Assembly: GCF_009696065.1 (NCBI RefSeq)
Contig: NZ_VUMS01000022.1
Location: forward strand, 1-46,211
DNA length: 46,211 nucleotides
Reading direction: 5' to 3'
Source: Oliverpabstia intestinalis
GTDB taxonomy: Bacteria > Bacillota > Clostridia > Lachnospirales > Lachnospiraceae
In this document: positions 24,602 through 32,398 of the stretch, one piece after another
Numbering within the stretch: the stretch's first letter is position 1
How the letters are laid out: each line of letters starts with the position of its first letter
The notes under the pieces: generated by a model
Database searches by the model: none
Told to the model about the DNA's origin: nothing
Seen by the model: only the letters and a program-made list of their open reading frames with translations
Translations under genes and position numbers: made by a program

Positions 24602-25357
24602 ATGGTAAAAGTAATTATGCATGGCTGTAACGGCCATATGGGTCAGGTGATCACCCAGTTAGTGGAAAAAGATCCGGAAATTGAAATTGTAGCAGGTATT
24701 GATTTAAATGACTGCAGAGATAACGGATATCCGGTATTTACTGATATTTGGACCTGCGATGTGCAGGCAGATGCAGTGATCGATTTCTGTACAGCGAAAG
24801 CGACCGACACACTGCTGGAATACTGTGAAAAAAGACAGATCCCGGTTGTATTATGTACTACAGGTCTGACAGATGAACAGATTAAAAAAGTGGAAGAGAC
24901 CAGCAAACATGTGGCAGTATTAAAATCAGCAAACATGTCCCTGGGTATCAATCTGCTGATGAAACTGGTTAAAGAAGCAGCCCAGACATTGGCAGCGGCC
25001 GGATTTGACATGGAGATCGTGGAGAAACACCATCGTCTGAAAGTGGACGCTCCAAGCGGAACCGCCCTGGCTCTGGCAGACAGCCTGAACGAGGGACTGG
25101 ACAACGCTTATCATTATACTTTCGACAGAAGTCAGAGAAGAGAACAGAGAGATGACAAAGAGATTGGAATCTCTGCTGTCCGTGGCGGAACCATCGTCGG
25201 AGAACATGATGTGATCTTTGCCGGTGATGACGAAGTGATTACTTTCCAGCACACAGCTTACTCCAAGAAACTGTTTGCAAAAGGTGCGATTCAGGCAGCC
25301 AAGTTCCTGAAAGGAAAAGAACCGGGCTGGTATCAGATGAGCGATGTGATCGGATAA
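24602..25357 (+). CDS. dapB: 4-hydroxy-tetrahydrodipicolinate reductase
   Basis: 251 residues. Second enzyme of the lysine/DAP branch, reducing the DapA product with NAD(P)H. The N-terminal Rossmann motif is HGCNGHMGQVI; the substrate and catalytic block reads EIVEKHHRLKVDAPSGTA, and SAVRGGTIVGEHDVIFAG is a family hallmark. ACAGGAGAG serves the start. Co-transcribed with dapA. A palindromic repeat and an intrinsic terminator lie downstream. Confidence 0.97.
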   Translation: MVKVIMHGCNGHMGQVITQLVEKDPEIEIVAGIDLNDCRDNGYPVFTDIWTCDVQADAVIDFCTAKATDTLLEYCEKRQIPVVLCTTGLTDEQIKKVEETSKHVAVLKSANMSLGINLLMKLVKEAAQTLAAAGFDMEIVEKHHRLKVDAPSGTALALADSLNEGLDNAYHYTFDRSQRREQRDDKEIGISAVRGGTIVGEHDVIFAGDDEVITFQHTAYSKKLFAKGAIQAAKFLKGKEPGWYQMSDVIG

Positions 25358-25378
25358 GTTTAAAATGTAAATTGTTTT

Positions 25379-25426
25379 GTAACTATTCAGTAGGTAATAT
25401 TAACTGTGAAGGTACTGAACAGTTAC
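25379..25426 (-). repeat. REP-like palindrome, copy 7 (48-nt form)
   Basis: The reverse complement begins GTAACTGTTCAGTACCTTCA and ends CTACTGAATAGTTAC. It is the longest form of the family, with extra bases in the centre. Confidence 0.78.
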
Positions 25427-25465
25427 ATTGTTTTAAATATTGAAAACAGAATACAGAAAACAGGG

Positions 25466-25502
25466 ATACGGTCGTTTTTTCAAAAAGCGGCCGTATATTT
25501 TT
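25466..25502 (+). terminator. Intrinsic terminator after dapB
   Basis: ATACGGTCG (25466-25474) pairs with CGGCCGTAT (25488-25496) with a G-U pair, followed by ATTTTTG. Confidence 0.75.
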
Positions 25503-25615
25503 GCATTTTCCGACACATTCTACAACTGTACAGGTGTATGTTTTGTATGCCTGAAAAATGAAGGAAAGGGATGCTGTGGAAAGCTACAGCCACAGCAGAA
25601 AAGGAGATGCAGAAT

Positions 25616-26011
25616 ATGAAACATGTATGGAAGAGATATCTGATCGTAACCGCAATGACCGTTGTACTCGGACTGTCAGCAGGATGTGGCAGTGCTGCGG
25701 AGGATACGAACAACAACCAGAATAACACACAGGATGAAAATACGCTGGATGGCAATGAAAATAAAAACAACAACGAAACCTCACCGGATACCAGCACGGA
25801 TATGAACAATGACGGAACCAACGGCACGAACAACAATATGAACGGCGCCACTTCCGGGGAAGGTACGGTGGATGAGAACGGAAATATTATCGAAGATCTC
25901 GGAGAGGATGTCGGTGAGGGAATCAAAGATGTGGGGGATGGCATCGGAGAAGGCGTGGAGGATCTGACCGGTGGCGGAAGCAGCGATGCGAACCAACAGA
26001 ATGCACGGTAG
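25616..26011 (+). CDS. Small acidic Asn-rich lipoprotein
   Basis: 131 residues from the ATG at 25616, with AAGGAG eleven bases upstream; the longer open frame adds an unlikely leader. The lipobox is LSAGC (Cys about 25). The mature part is low-complexity Asn/Asp/Thr/Gly (NNNQNNTQDENTLDGNENKNNN) and ends in a repetitive acidic Gly-rich segment (EDLGEDVGEGIKDVGDGIGEGVED). No domain is recognised. It is probably a surface lipoprotein of unknown role, alone between terminators and repeats. Confidence 0.75.
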   Translation: MKHVWKRYLIVTAMTVVLGLSAGCGSAAEDTNNNQNNTQDENTLDGNENKNNNETSPDTSTDMNNDGTNGTNNNMNGATSGEGTVDENGNIIEDLGEDVGEGIKDVGDGIGEGVEDLTGGGSSDANQQNAR

Positions 26012-26150
26012 ATCGCAGAAATAGAAAAAACATGGACAATTGTTGTTTCACCACAGTTTGTCCGGTGAGAGCAAAAACGGAATTCCCCTCTTTTTTACAC
26101 CTATGTTCATGAAAATGTATGTTGAGATAGTATGTCAGGGTAGATAATAT

Positions 26151-26295
26151 GTTACTATTCATTGGTAATATCCCGCGAGGTGTTTTTTGTGAGCGGAGGT
26201 CACAGAAAACCCGAGACATATCGCGCGAATTTATGCGATCAGCATAAATTCTGTGCATCGCGAAGCGTGTTACTGAGAACGGAGTGAATAGTAAC
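26151..26295 (+). repeat. MITE-like structured repeat, copy 2
   Basis: 145 bp bounded by perfect 11-bp inverted ends GTTACTATTCA and TGAATAGTAAC. Inside are a hairpin GTTTTTTGTGA/TCACAGAAAAC (about 26182-26210) and a perfect hairpin GAATTTATGC/GCATAAATTC (about 26228-26251). No protein is encoded. The ends resemble those of the 41-nt palindromes. It fills most of the 414-bp gap before the HisA gene; a GGACAA/TTGTCC hairpin at about 26034-26070 is the only other structure there. Confidence 0.8.
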
Positions 26296-26425
26296 GATAA
26301 CATTTTAAGATGAGATGTTGAGATGACATGTTGCCGTGTATATGGAAACATGATATGATAATAGAAATTTACCACGTTACAACGTGACAGCATACAAAGA
26401 GAACAGGAGAAGAGAGGGGAAGATT

Positions 26426-27223
26426 ATGAGATTTCGTCCATGTATCGATATTCACAACGGAAAAGTAAAACAGATTGTAGGCGGCAGCCTGCAGGATCAG
26501 GGAGATCAGGCTCAGGAAAACTATGTAGCTGAGCAGGATGCTCCCTTTTTTGCACGGCTCTATCAGTCCCGGGGGATTCGGGGAGGGCATATTATTCTGT
26601 TAAATCCTGCAACTTCTCCATATTATGAAGCCACAAGACAGCAGGCGGTAGAAGCATTGAAAGCCTATCCGGGTGGGATGCAGATCGGTGGCGGGATCCG
26701 GGAGGACAATGCAGAGAGCTTTCTGGATGCCGGTGCCAGTCATGTGATCGTTACTTCTTATGTATTTAAGAATGGAGTGATCAACTGGGAGAATCTGGAA
26801 AAACTGGAGCGTGCAGTAGGAAGGAAACATCTGGTTCTGGATCTGAGCTGTCGGAAAAAAGACGGACAATATTATATCGTGACAGACCGCTGGCAGAAAT
26901 TTACACAGGTACCCGTATCGGAACAGACGATTGAAGAATTTTCTTCCCACTGTGATGAATTTCTGGTTCATGCGGTGGATGTGGAGGGAAAGGCTTCCGG
27001 GATAGAAGTGGAGTTGGTGAAGCTCCTGGCAAAGAATCATCAGCTCCCGGTGACCTATGCAGGCGGCGTAGGCAGTTTTCAGGATCTGGAGACGTTGCGT
27101 ATGGCGGGAAAAAATCGTGTGGACGTAACAGTGGGAAGCGCACTGGATCTTTTCGGTGGCAGTATGAAGTGGGAGGATGTACTGGATATTTGTCAGAAGA
27201 GTGAAAATTATTTCGAAAAATAA
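26426..27223 (+). CDS. hisA: HisA-type isomerase (eukaryotic-like form)
   Basis: 265 residues from the ATG at 26426; the open frame extends 14 codons upstream without a ribosome site. A (beta/alpha)8 barrel: FRPCIDIHNGKVKQIVGGS carries the N-terminal catalytic Asp, GGMQIGGGIREDNAE the first phosphate loop, VLDLSCRKKDG and EFLVHAVDVEGKASGIE the second Asp region, and VTYAGGVGSFQDLE the C-terminal phosphate site. The long middle segment is characteristic of the HIS6-like HisA found in eukaryotes and some Clostridia. It would isomerise ProFAR to PRFAR in histidine synthesis. No other his genes are nearby, which is unusual; a related activity cannot be excluded. Confidence 0.85.
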   Translation: MRFRPCIDIHNGKVKQIVGGSLQDQGDQAQENYVAEQDAPFFARLYQSRGIRGGHIILLNPATSPYYEATRQQAVEALKAYPGGMQIGGGIREDNAESFLDAGASHVIVTSYVFKNGVINWENLEKLERAVGRKHLVLDLSCRKKDGQYYIVTDRWQKFTQVPVSEQTIEEFSSHCDEFLVHAVDVEGKASGIEVELVKLLAKNHQLPVTYAGGVGSFQDLETLRMAGKNRVDVTVGSALDLFGGSMKWEDVLDICQKSENYFEK

Positions 27224-27302
27224 CAGATTCTGAACAGTTGGAAAATTGCCCCCGGATTTGACAGAAAAAGATGTGTAAAAAATATGAATTTTCACGAAAT
27301 AG

Positions 27303-27331
27303 TTGCAAAATTCAAGCATTATTGGTATAAT
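27303..27331 (+). promoter_or_regulatory. Promoter of hpf
   Basis: TTGCAA (27303-27308) and consensus TATAAT (27326-27331), 17-nt spacer. Confidence 0.85.
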
Positions 27332-27393
27332 AAAAACACTTACAAGGGAGCCGGAAAGGATCGCTGACCGTGGTATTTATCGATTCTGACTCC

Positions 27394-27419
27394 GTAACTG
27401 TGAAAGCAGAAACAGTTAC
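27394..27419 (+). repeat. REP-like palindrome, copy 8 (short form)
   Basis: GTAACTGTGAAAG at the left and GAAACAGTTAC at the right. Transcribed in the hpf leader, 32 nt before the ATG. Confidence 0.72.
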
Positions 27420-27451
27420 TTGTAAAATAAAGTGCGAAGGGGTTGGACAGC

Positions 27452-27979
27452 ATGAAATTTATTATCATTGGAAGAAATATTGACATTACAGAGGGACTGA
27501 AATCAGCCGTACAGGAAAAGCTTGGCAAGCTGGAACGGTATTTTACTCCGGAGACAGAGATTCATGTAACCTTGAGTGTGGAAAAAGACAGACAGAAGAT
27601 TGAAGTTACTATTCCGGTAAAAGGAAACATCATTCGTTCCGAACAGGTGAGCAGTGATATGTACGTATCCATTGATCTGGTGGAAGAAGTTATTGAGCGT
27701 CAGCTTCGCAAATATAAAACCAAGATTGTTAATCAGCAGCAGGCAGGAGGAAACTTCCAGAAAGAGTTTGTGGAGGATGAGTTCCTGGAGGACGAAGAGG
27801 TTAATATCATTCGTACCAAGAAGTTTGGTATTAAACCGATGTATCCGGAAGATGCATGCGTGCAGATGGAATTGCTGGGACATAATTTTTATGTGTTCCG
27901 GAATGCGGAGACAGATGAGGTGAATGTGGTTTATAAGAGAAAGGGGAACACTTACGGGTTGATTGAGCCGGAGTGTTAA
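27452..27979 (+). CDS. hpf: Long-form ribosome hibernation promoting factor
   Basis: 175 residues from the ATG at 27452. The N-terminal domain (1-105, MKFIIIGRNIDITEGLKSAV, KLGKLERYF) binds the decoding region of the 30S subunit. After a linker, the C-terminal domain (about 118-175, IIRTKKFGIKPMYPEDACVQM, LLGHNFYVFRN, VYKRKGNTYGLIEPE) dimerises to pair ribosomes as 100S particles. The promoter has a consensus -10 and the leader holds a palindromic repeat. AAGGGG provides the ribosome site. It is a single gene closed by a terminator at 28001. Confidence 0.96.
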   Translation: MKFIIIGRNIDITEGLKSAVQEKLGKLERYFTPETEIHVTLSVEKDRQKIEVTIPVKGNIIRSEQVSSDMYVSIDLVEEVIERQLRKYKTKIVNQQQAGGNFQKEFVEDEFLEDEEVNIIRTKKFGIKPMYPEDACVQMELLGHNFYVFRNAETDEVNVVYKRKGNTYGLIEPEC

Positions 27980-28000
27980 AATTGTTGAGAGCGTAAACGG

Positions 28001-28035
28001 GAGAGAGTCACTGGGTGGTGGCTCTCTCTTTTTGG
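28001..28035 (+). terminator. Intrinsic terminator after hpf
   Basis: GAGAGAGTCAC and GGTGGCTCTCTC fold with a short loop; TTTTT follows. Confidence 0.85.
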
Positions 28036-28052
28036 GTTGGGTTAAGACGGAC

Positions 28053-28236
28053 GCCCGTGGGAGTTGGATCGTGGGGCGGAGGCAGCGGACAGGGCAACTT
28101 TGAACTAGCCGCTAACTCCGACTACAGTTCACGAGGGTCAGCGGACCCTCGCGAAAGTCTCCGTAAGCGTCGGATTTCAAAGCTTACCCTAAGCGTCCGC
28201 AAAATGCCTCTGCCCCACGATCCAACTCCCACGGGC
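28053..28236 (+). repeat. Long palindromic structured element, copy 2
   Basis: 184 bp. The outer arms 28053-28084 and 28205-28236 are 32 bp, fully complementary with one G-U pair, extended by GCGGAC/GTCCGC. The core has AACTTTGAACTAGCC, TAACTCCGACTA, a central hairpin GAGGGTC/GACCCTC (28132-28151), AGTCTCCGTAA and GTCGGATTTCAAAGCTT. The outer arm sequence has no resemblance in register to copies 1 and 3 but is equally well paired. It lies 18 nt after the hpf terminator, in the hpf orientation. Confidence 0.88.
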
Positions 28237-28352
28237 TGACGGTGGAAAAAACTGACCCGGAAAGGGAAGGTAAGTGGAATAGGTGCGATATTTGGGAGAT
28301 ATTTGGGAAATTTGCCCACAGGGGATATGTGAGTGAGGGATGCGGGGTGAGG

Positions 28353-28373
28353 ATGCACAATTTACTTGTGCAT
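28353..28373 (+). promoter_or_regulatory. Inverted repeat over the secA -35 box
   Basis: ATGCACAA, five bases, TTGTGCAT: a perfect 8+8 dyad that includes the TTGTGC -35 box. A repressor site is possible; the regulator is unknown. Confidence 0.4.
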
Positions 28374-28394
28374 TCTTCGGTAAAGTGTTAGAAT
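28366..28394 (+). promoter_or_regulatory. Promoter of secA
   Basis: TTGTGC (28366-28371) and TAGAAT (28389-28394), 17-nt spacer. The leader also has GGTGCAT (28402) pairing with ATGCACC (28433). Confidence 0.55.
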
Positions 28395-28477
28395 ATAGCA
28401 TGGTGCATTAGACTGGAAAGAGGCCAGGGTGGATGCACCGGGAAATTTTATGGAGAGTGAAAATAGTAACAAGAAAT

Positions 28478-28504
28478 GTAACTGTGAAGGTGTTGAACAG
28501 TTAC
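28478..28504 (+). repeat. REP-like 27-nt palindrome, copy 9
   Basis: GTAACTGTGAAGGTGTTG then AACAGTTAC. The cleanest short form; 35 nt before the secA start. Confidence 0.75.
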
Positions 28505-28539
28505 CAAAAAAATAAATTGTATTTTATAGGAGTAGATTG

Positions 28540-31107
28540 ATGAAATTATCTGAAAAGATCTTTGGAACGCACAGTTCCAGAGAGTTGAAAAGAATTATGC
28601 CATTGGTGGATAAGATTGAGGAGCTGCGGCCGACTATGCAGGCGATGACGGACGAGGAGCTGAAGGATCAGACCAGAAAGTTCAAGGAGAGACTGGCAGA
28701 GGGAGAGACGCTGGATGATCTGCTTCCGGAGGCATTCGCTACGGTGCGTGAGGCTTCCAAGCGTGTGCTGAATATGGAGCATTACCGGGTACAGCTGATC
28801 GGTGGTATTATTCTGCATCAGGGACGTATCGCGGAGATGAGAACAGGTGAAGGTAAGACTTTGGTTTCTACCTGTCCGGCTTATCTGAACGCGCTGGAAG
28901 GTAAAGGCGTGCATATCGTAACCGTCAACGATTACCTGGCCAAACGAGATGCGGAGTGGATGGGTAAAGTCCATGAGTTTCTGGGACTGAAAGTCGGTGT
29001 GATCCTGAACTCTATGAAAAATGACGAGAGACGGGAACAGTATGCATGTGATATTACGTATGTTACCAATAATGAGGATGGTTTTGACTATCTGCGAGAC
29101 AACATGGTTATTTATAAAGAGCAGCTGGTACAAAGAGAGTTGCATTATGCAATCATCGATGAGGTTGACTCTGTATTGATCGATGAGGCGAGAACGCCTC
29201 TGATCATTTCCGGACAGAGCGGAAAGTCCACCAAGCTGTATGAAGTCTGTGATATTCTGGCAAGACAGCTGCAGCGTGGTGAAGCCAGTGGTGAGATGAC
29301 CAAGATGACAGCTATCATGGGCGAGGAAATTATCGAGACCGGTGATTTTATCGTCAATGAAAAAGATAAAGTAGTAAACCTGACCGAGGAAGGTGTGAAG
29401 AAAGTAGAGAAGTTCTTCCATATTGAAAACCTGGCAGATCCGGAGAATCTGGAGATCCAGCACAATATAATCCTTGCACTGCGTGCCCATAACCTGATGT
29501 TCCGTGACCAGGATTATGTCGTAAAGGACGATCAGGTACTGATCGTTGATGAATTTACCGGACGTATCATGCCGGGAAGAAGATATTCCGACGGTCTGCA
29601 TCAGGCGATTGAGGCGAAAGAGCATGTAAAGGTACGCCGTGAGAGCAAAACACTGGCCACCATTACATTCCAGAACTTCTTTAACAAATATGCGAAAAAA
29701 GCAGGTATGACCGGTACGGCTCTGACAGAGGAACAGGAGTTCCGTGAGATCTATGGTATGGACGTTATCGAGATTCCGACAAACCGTCCGGTTCAGCGTG
29801 TCGACCTGGATGACGCGGTATATATGACCAAGAAAGAAAAATTCCGTGCGGTCGTGGAAGAGATCAAAAAAGCACATGCGAAGAATCAGCCGGTACTGGT
29901 AGGTACGATCACGATCGAGACCTCCGAACTGCTGAGCAACATGCTTCGGAGAGAGGGAATCGCACATCAGGTACTGAATGCGAAGTTCCATGAGCTGGAA
30001 GCTGAGATCGTTGCACAGGCCGGTGTGGCAGGTGCAGTTACCATCGCGACCAATATGGCAGGTCGTGGTACCGATATCAAACTGGACGAGGAAGCGAGAG
30101 CAGCCGGTGGTCTGAAGATCATCGGTACGGAGCGTCATGAGTCCCGCCGTATCGATAATCAGTTGCGTGGCCGTTCCGGTCGTCAGGGAGATCCGGGAGA
30201 ATCCCGCTTTTATATTTCACTGGAAGATGATCTGATGCGTCTGTTCGGTTCTGAAAAACTGATGTCCGTATTCAGCAGTCTCGGTGTTGCGGAAAACGAA
30301 CAGATCGAGCATAAGATGCTTTCCAGCGCTATTGAGAAAGCACAGAGGAAGATTGAAAGTAATAACTACGGTATCCGTAAAAATCTGCTTGAGTATGACC
30401 AGGTAAACAACGAACAGAGAGAGATCATTTATAAAGAGAGACGTCGCGTACTCGACGGAGACAATATGCGTGATGCAATCTGTAAGATGATCACCGATAC
30501 CGTGGAAAATACGGTAGATATGTGTATCAGTGACGAGGTGGATTCTGATGAATGGGATCTGATCGAACTGAATACGATTCTGCAGCCGATCATTCCGGTG
30601 AAGACAATCACCAAAGAGGATGTCAAAGAGATCCGTAAGAATCAGTTAAAACAGAACCTGAAAGAAGAAGCTATTAAACTGTACGAAGTAAAAGAAGCTG
30701 AGTTTGCAGAGCCGGAGCAGATCCGTGAACTGGAACGTGTGGTACTTCTGAAGGTCATTGACAGAAAATGGATGGATCATATCGATGATATGGAACAGTT
30801 GCGTCAGGGTATCGGCCTGCAGGCTTACGGACAGAGGGATCCGAAGGTTGAGTACAAGATGAGTGCATTCGAGATGTTTGACGAGATGATCGCAGGCATC
30901 CAGCAGGATACTGTTCGCCTGTTGTATCATGTTAGAATCGAGCAGAAAGTAGAACGTGAGCAGGTAGCGGAAGTAACCGGAACCAACAAAGATGAAGAAG
31001 TCAAAGGTCCGGTTCGCCGTGCCCAGCAGAAAGTATACCCGAATGATCCGTGTCCATGCGGAAGCGGTAAGAAATACAAACAGTGCTGTGGACGTAAGCC
31101 TGTATAG
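28540..31107 (+). CDS. secA: Preprotein translocase ATPase SecA
   Basis: 855 residues from ATG 28540 (TTG just before is in frame), with AGGAG upstream. The motor drives unfolded preproteins through SecYEG. Visible: RTGEGKTLV (Walker A), [30 protein letters not shown] (Walker B), the preprotein-crosslinking region, [12 protein letters not shown] and [13 protein letters not shown] (helicase motifs of NBD2), the helical scaffold, and a C-terminal zinc tail [15 protein letters not shown] for SecB/lipid contact. Length is normal. prfB follows 81 nt later without a terminator, so the two are probably one operon. Confidence 0.98.
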   Translation: MKLSEKIFGTHSSRELKRIMPLVDKIEELRPTMQAMTDEELKDQTRKFKERLAEGETLDDLLPEAFATVREASKRVLNMEHYRVQLIGGIILHQGRIAEMRTGEGKTLVSTCPAYLNALEGKGVHIVTVNDYLAKRDAEWMGKVHEFLGLKVGVILNSMKNDERREQYACDITYVTNNEDGFDYLRDNMVIYKEQLVQRELHYAIIDEVDSVLIDEARTPLIISGQSGKSTKLYEVCDILARQLQRGEASGEMTKMTAIMGEEIIETGDFIVNEKDKVVNLTEEGVKKVEKFFHIENLADPENLEIQHNIILALRAHNLMFRDQDYVVKDDQVLIVDEFTGRIMPGRRYSDGLHQAIEAKEHVKVRRESKTLATITFQNFFNKYAKKAGMTGTALTEEQEFREIYGMDVIEIPTNRPVQRVDLDDAVYMTKKEKFRAVVEEIKKAHAKNQPVLVGTITIETSELLSNMLRREGIAHQVLNAKFHELEAEIVAQAGVAGAVTIATNMAGRGTDIKLDEEARAAGGLKIIGTERHESRRIDNQLRGRSGRQGDPGESRFYISLEDDLMRLFGSEKLMSVFSSLGVAENEQIEHKMLSSAIEKAQRKIESNNYGIRKNLLEYDQVNNEQREIIYKERRRVLDGDNMRDAICKMITDTVENTVDMCISDEVDSDEWDLIELNTILQPIIPVKTITKEDVKEIRKNQLKQNLKEEAIKLYEVKEAEFAEPEQIRELERVVLLKVIDRKWMDHIDDMEQLRQGIGLQAYGQRDPKVEYKMSAFEMFDEMIAGIQQDTVRLLYHVRIEQKVEREQVAEVTGTNKDEEVKGPVRRAQQKVYPNDPCPCGSGKKYKQCCGRKPV

Positions 31108-31188
31108 AAGGAAGCGTGCAGAACCGATACGGCAGAGGGAAAACGGCTGCTGAATATAAAAATTGTATGAAGAAAGAGGGTGCCCCCT

Positions 31189-32331
31189 TTGGTAGAATTA
31201 GATCAGTTTAAAGCAATATTGAATTCCTATGCGAAACCTTTAGTGGAAGTGAGGGATTCCCTTGACCTGGCCAATAAGGAAAAGCGGATTGAAGAGCTGG
31301 AAAGAAAGATGGAAGAGCCGGATTTCTGGGATAATCCGGAACGCTCCCAGGAAATGATGAAAGAACTCAAAAGCCTGAAAGATGATAAGGAGATTTATGA
31401 AAATCTGGAAAGCCAGAGAGACGATATGGAGACTCTGATCGAGATGGGATATGAAGAAGACGATGCTTCGGTCATCCCGGAGATTCAGGAGATTCTGGAT
31501 CAGTTTGAGGCAGATTTTGAAAATATTCGTATGAAAACCCTGTTATCCGGAGAATACGATAAAAAAGATGCCATCATCAAGCTGAATGCCGGAGCCGGCG
31601 GAACCGAGTCCTGTGACTGGGCAGGAATGCTCTACCGTATGTACACCAGATGGGCGGAAAAGAAAGGATTTACCCTGGAAGTTCTGGATTATCTGGACGG
31701 CGATGAGGCAGGCATCAAATCTGTAACATTTGAGGTACACGGAGAAAATGCCTACGGCTACCTGAAATCAGAAAAAGGGGTACATCGTCTGGTACGCATC
31801 TCACCGTTTAATGCGGCAGGAAAGAGACAGACTTCGTTTGTATCCTGCGATGTTATGCCGGATATTGATGAAGATCTGGATGTGGATATTAAGGAAGATG
31901 ATCTGCGTATCGATACGTATCGATCCAGCGGTGCCGGTGGTCAGCATATCAACAAGACCTCTTCTGCCATCCGTATTACACATATTCCAACCGGAATCGT
32001 GGTACAGTGTCAGAATGAACGTTCTCAGTTTCAGAATAAAGACAAGGCTATGCAGATGCTGAAAGCCAAACTATATCTGTTAAAACAGCAGGAAAATATG
32101 GAAAAACTCTCCGGCATCCGTGGCGAAGTGACAGAGATTGGCTGGGGAAATCAGATTCGTTCTTATGTACTGCAGCCGTATACGATGGTGAAAGATCACA
32201 GAACCGGCGTGGAGAGTGGTAATGTGGACAGCATTCTGGATGGTAATCTGGATCCGTTTATCAACGGCTATCTCAAGTGGATTGCCCTTGGCGGAAAACA
32301 GCCGGAGAACGCAACCGAAGAAATGGAATAA
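31189..32331 (+). CDS. prfB: Peptide chain release factor 2 (RF2)
   Basis: 380 residues from TTG 31189, eight bases after AGAGGG; GTG 31180 is in frame but overlaps that site. RF2 ends translation at UGA and UAA. Seen: the helical domain 1, the recognition tripeptide SPF in RLVRISPFNAAG, and the catalytic GGQ in SSGAGGQHINKTSS. Most prfB genes have an in-frame UGA near codon 25 bypassed by +1 frameshifting. Here the equivalent spot (31252-31266) reads AGGGATTCCCTTGAC in one continuous frame: the Shine-Dalgarno-like AGGGA and CTT remain but the extra base and stop are gone. Autoregulation by frameshifting is therefore lost. Confidence 0.95.
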   Translation: MVELDQFKAILNSYAKPLVEVRDSLDLANKEKRIEELERKMEEPDFWDNPERSQEMMKELKSLKDDKEIYENLESQRDDMETLIEMGYEEDDASVIPEIQEILDQFEADFENIRMKTLLSGEYDKKDAIIKLNAGAGGTESCDWAGMLYRMYTRWAEKKGFTLEVLDYLDGDEAGIKSVTFEVHGENAYGYLKSEKGVHRLVRISPFNAAGKRQTSFVSCDVMPDIDEDLDVDIKEDDLRIDTYRSSGAGGQHINKTSSAIRITHIPTGIVVQCQNERSQFQNKDKAMQMLKAKLYLLKQQENMEKLSGIRGEVTEIGWGNQIRSYVLQPYTMVKDHRTGVESGNVDSILDGNLDPFINGYLKWIALGGKQPENATEEME

Positions 32332-32398
32332 CGATTCCACTTTCCATGACTGTTGAGAAAACGGAAAGATGGGAGTACACAAAAAAGGAGAATGGCGT

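Noticed and set aside
28546-30138. 530-codon open frame on the reverse strand
   Set aside because: It lies wholly antisense to secA, whose motifs are complete; the Cys/His/Leu-rich product is typical of a codon-bias shadow and has no ribosome site of its own.
31160-31215. Alternative prfB start with +1 frameshift at CCCTTTGG
   Set aside because: A short frame from ATG 31167 reaches a stop, but the CCCTTTGG lies before the conserved N-terminus and lacks the required in-frame TGA; a TTG start after AGAGGG is simpler.
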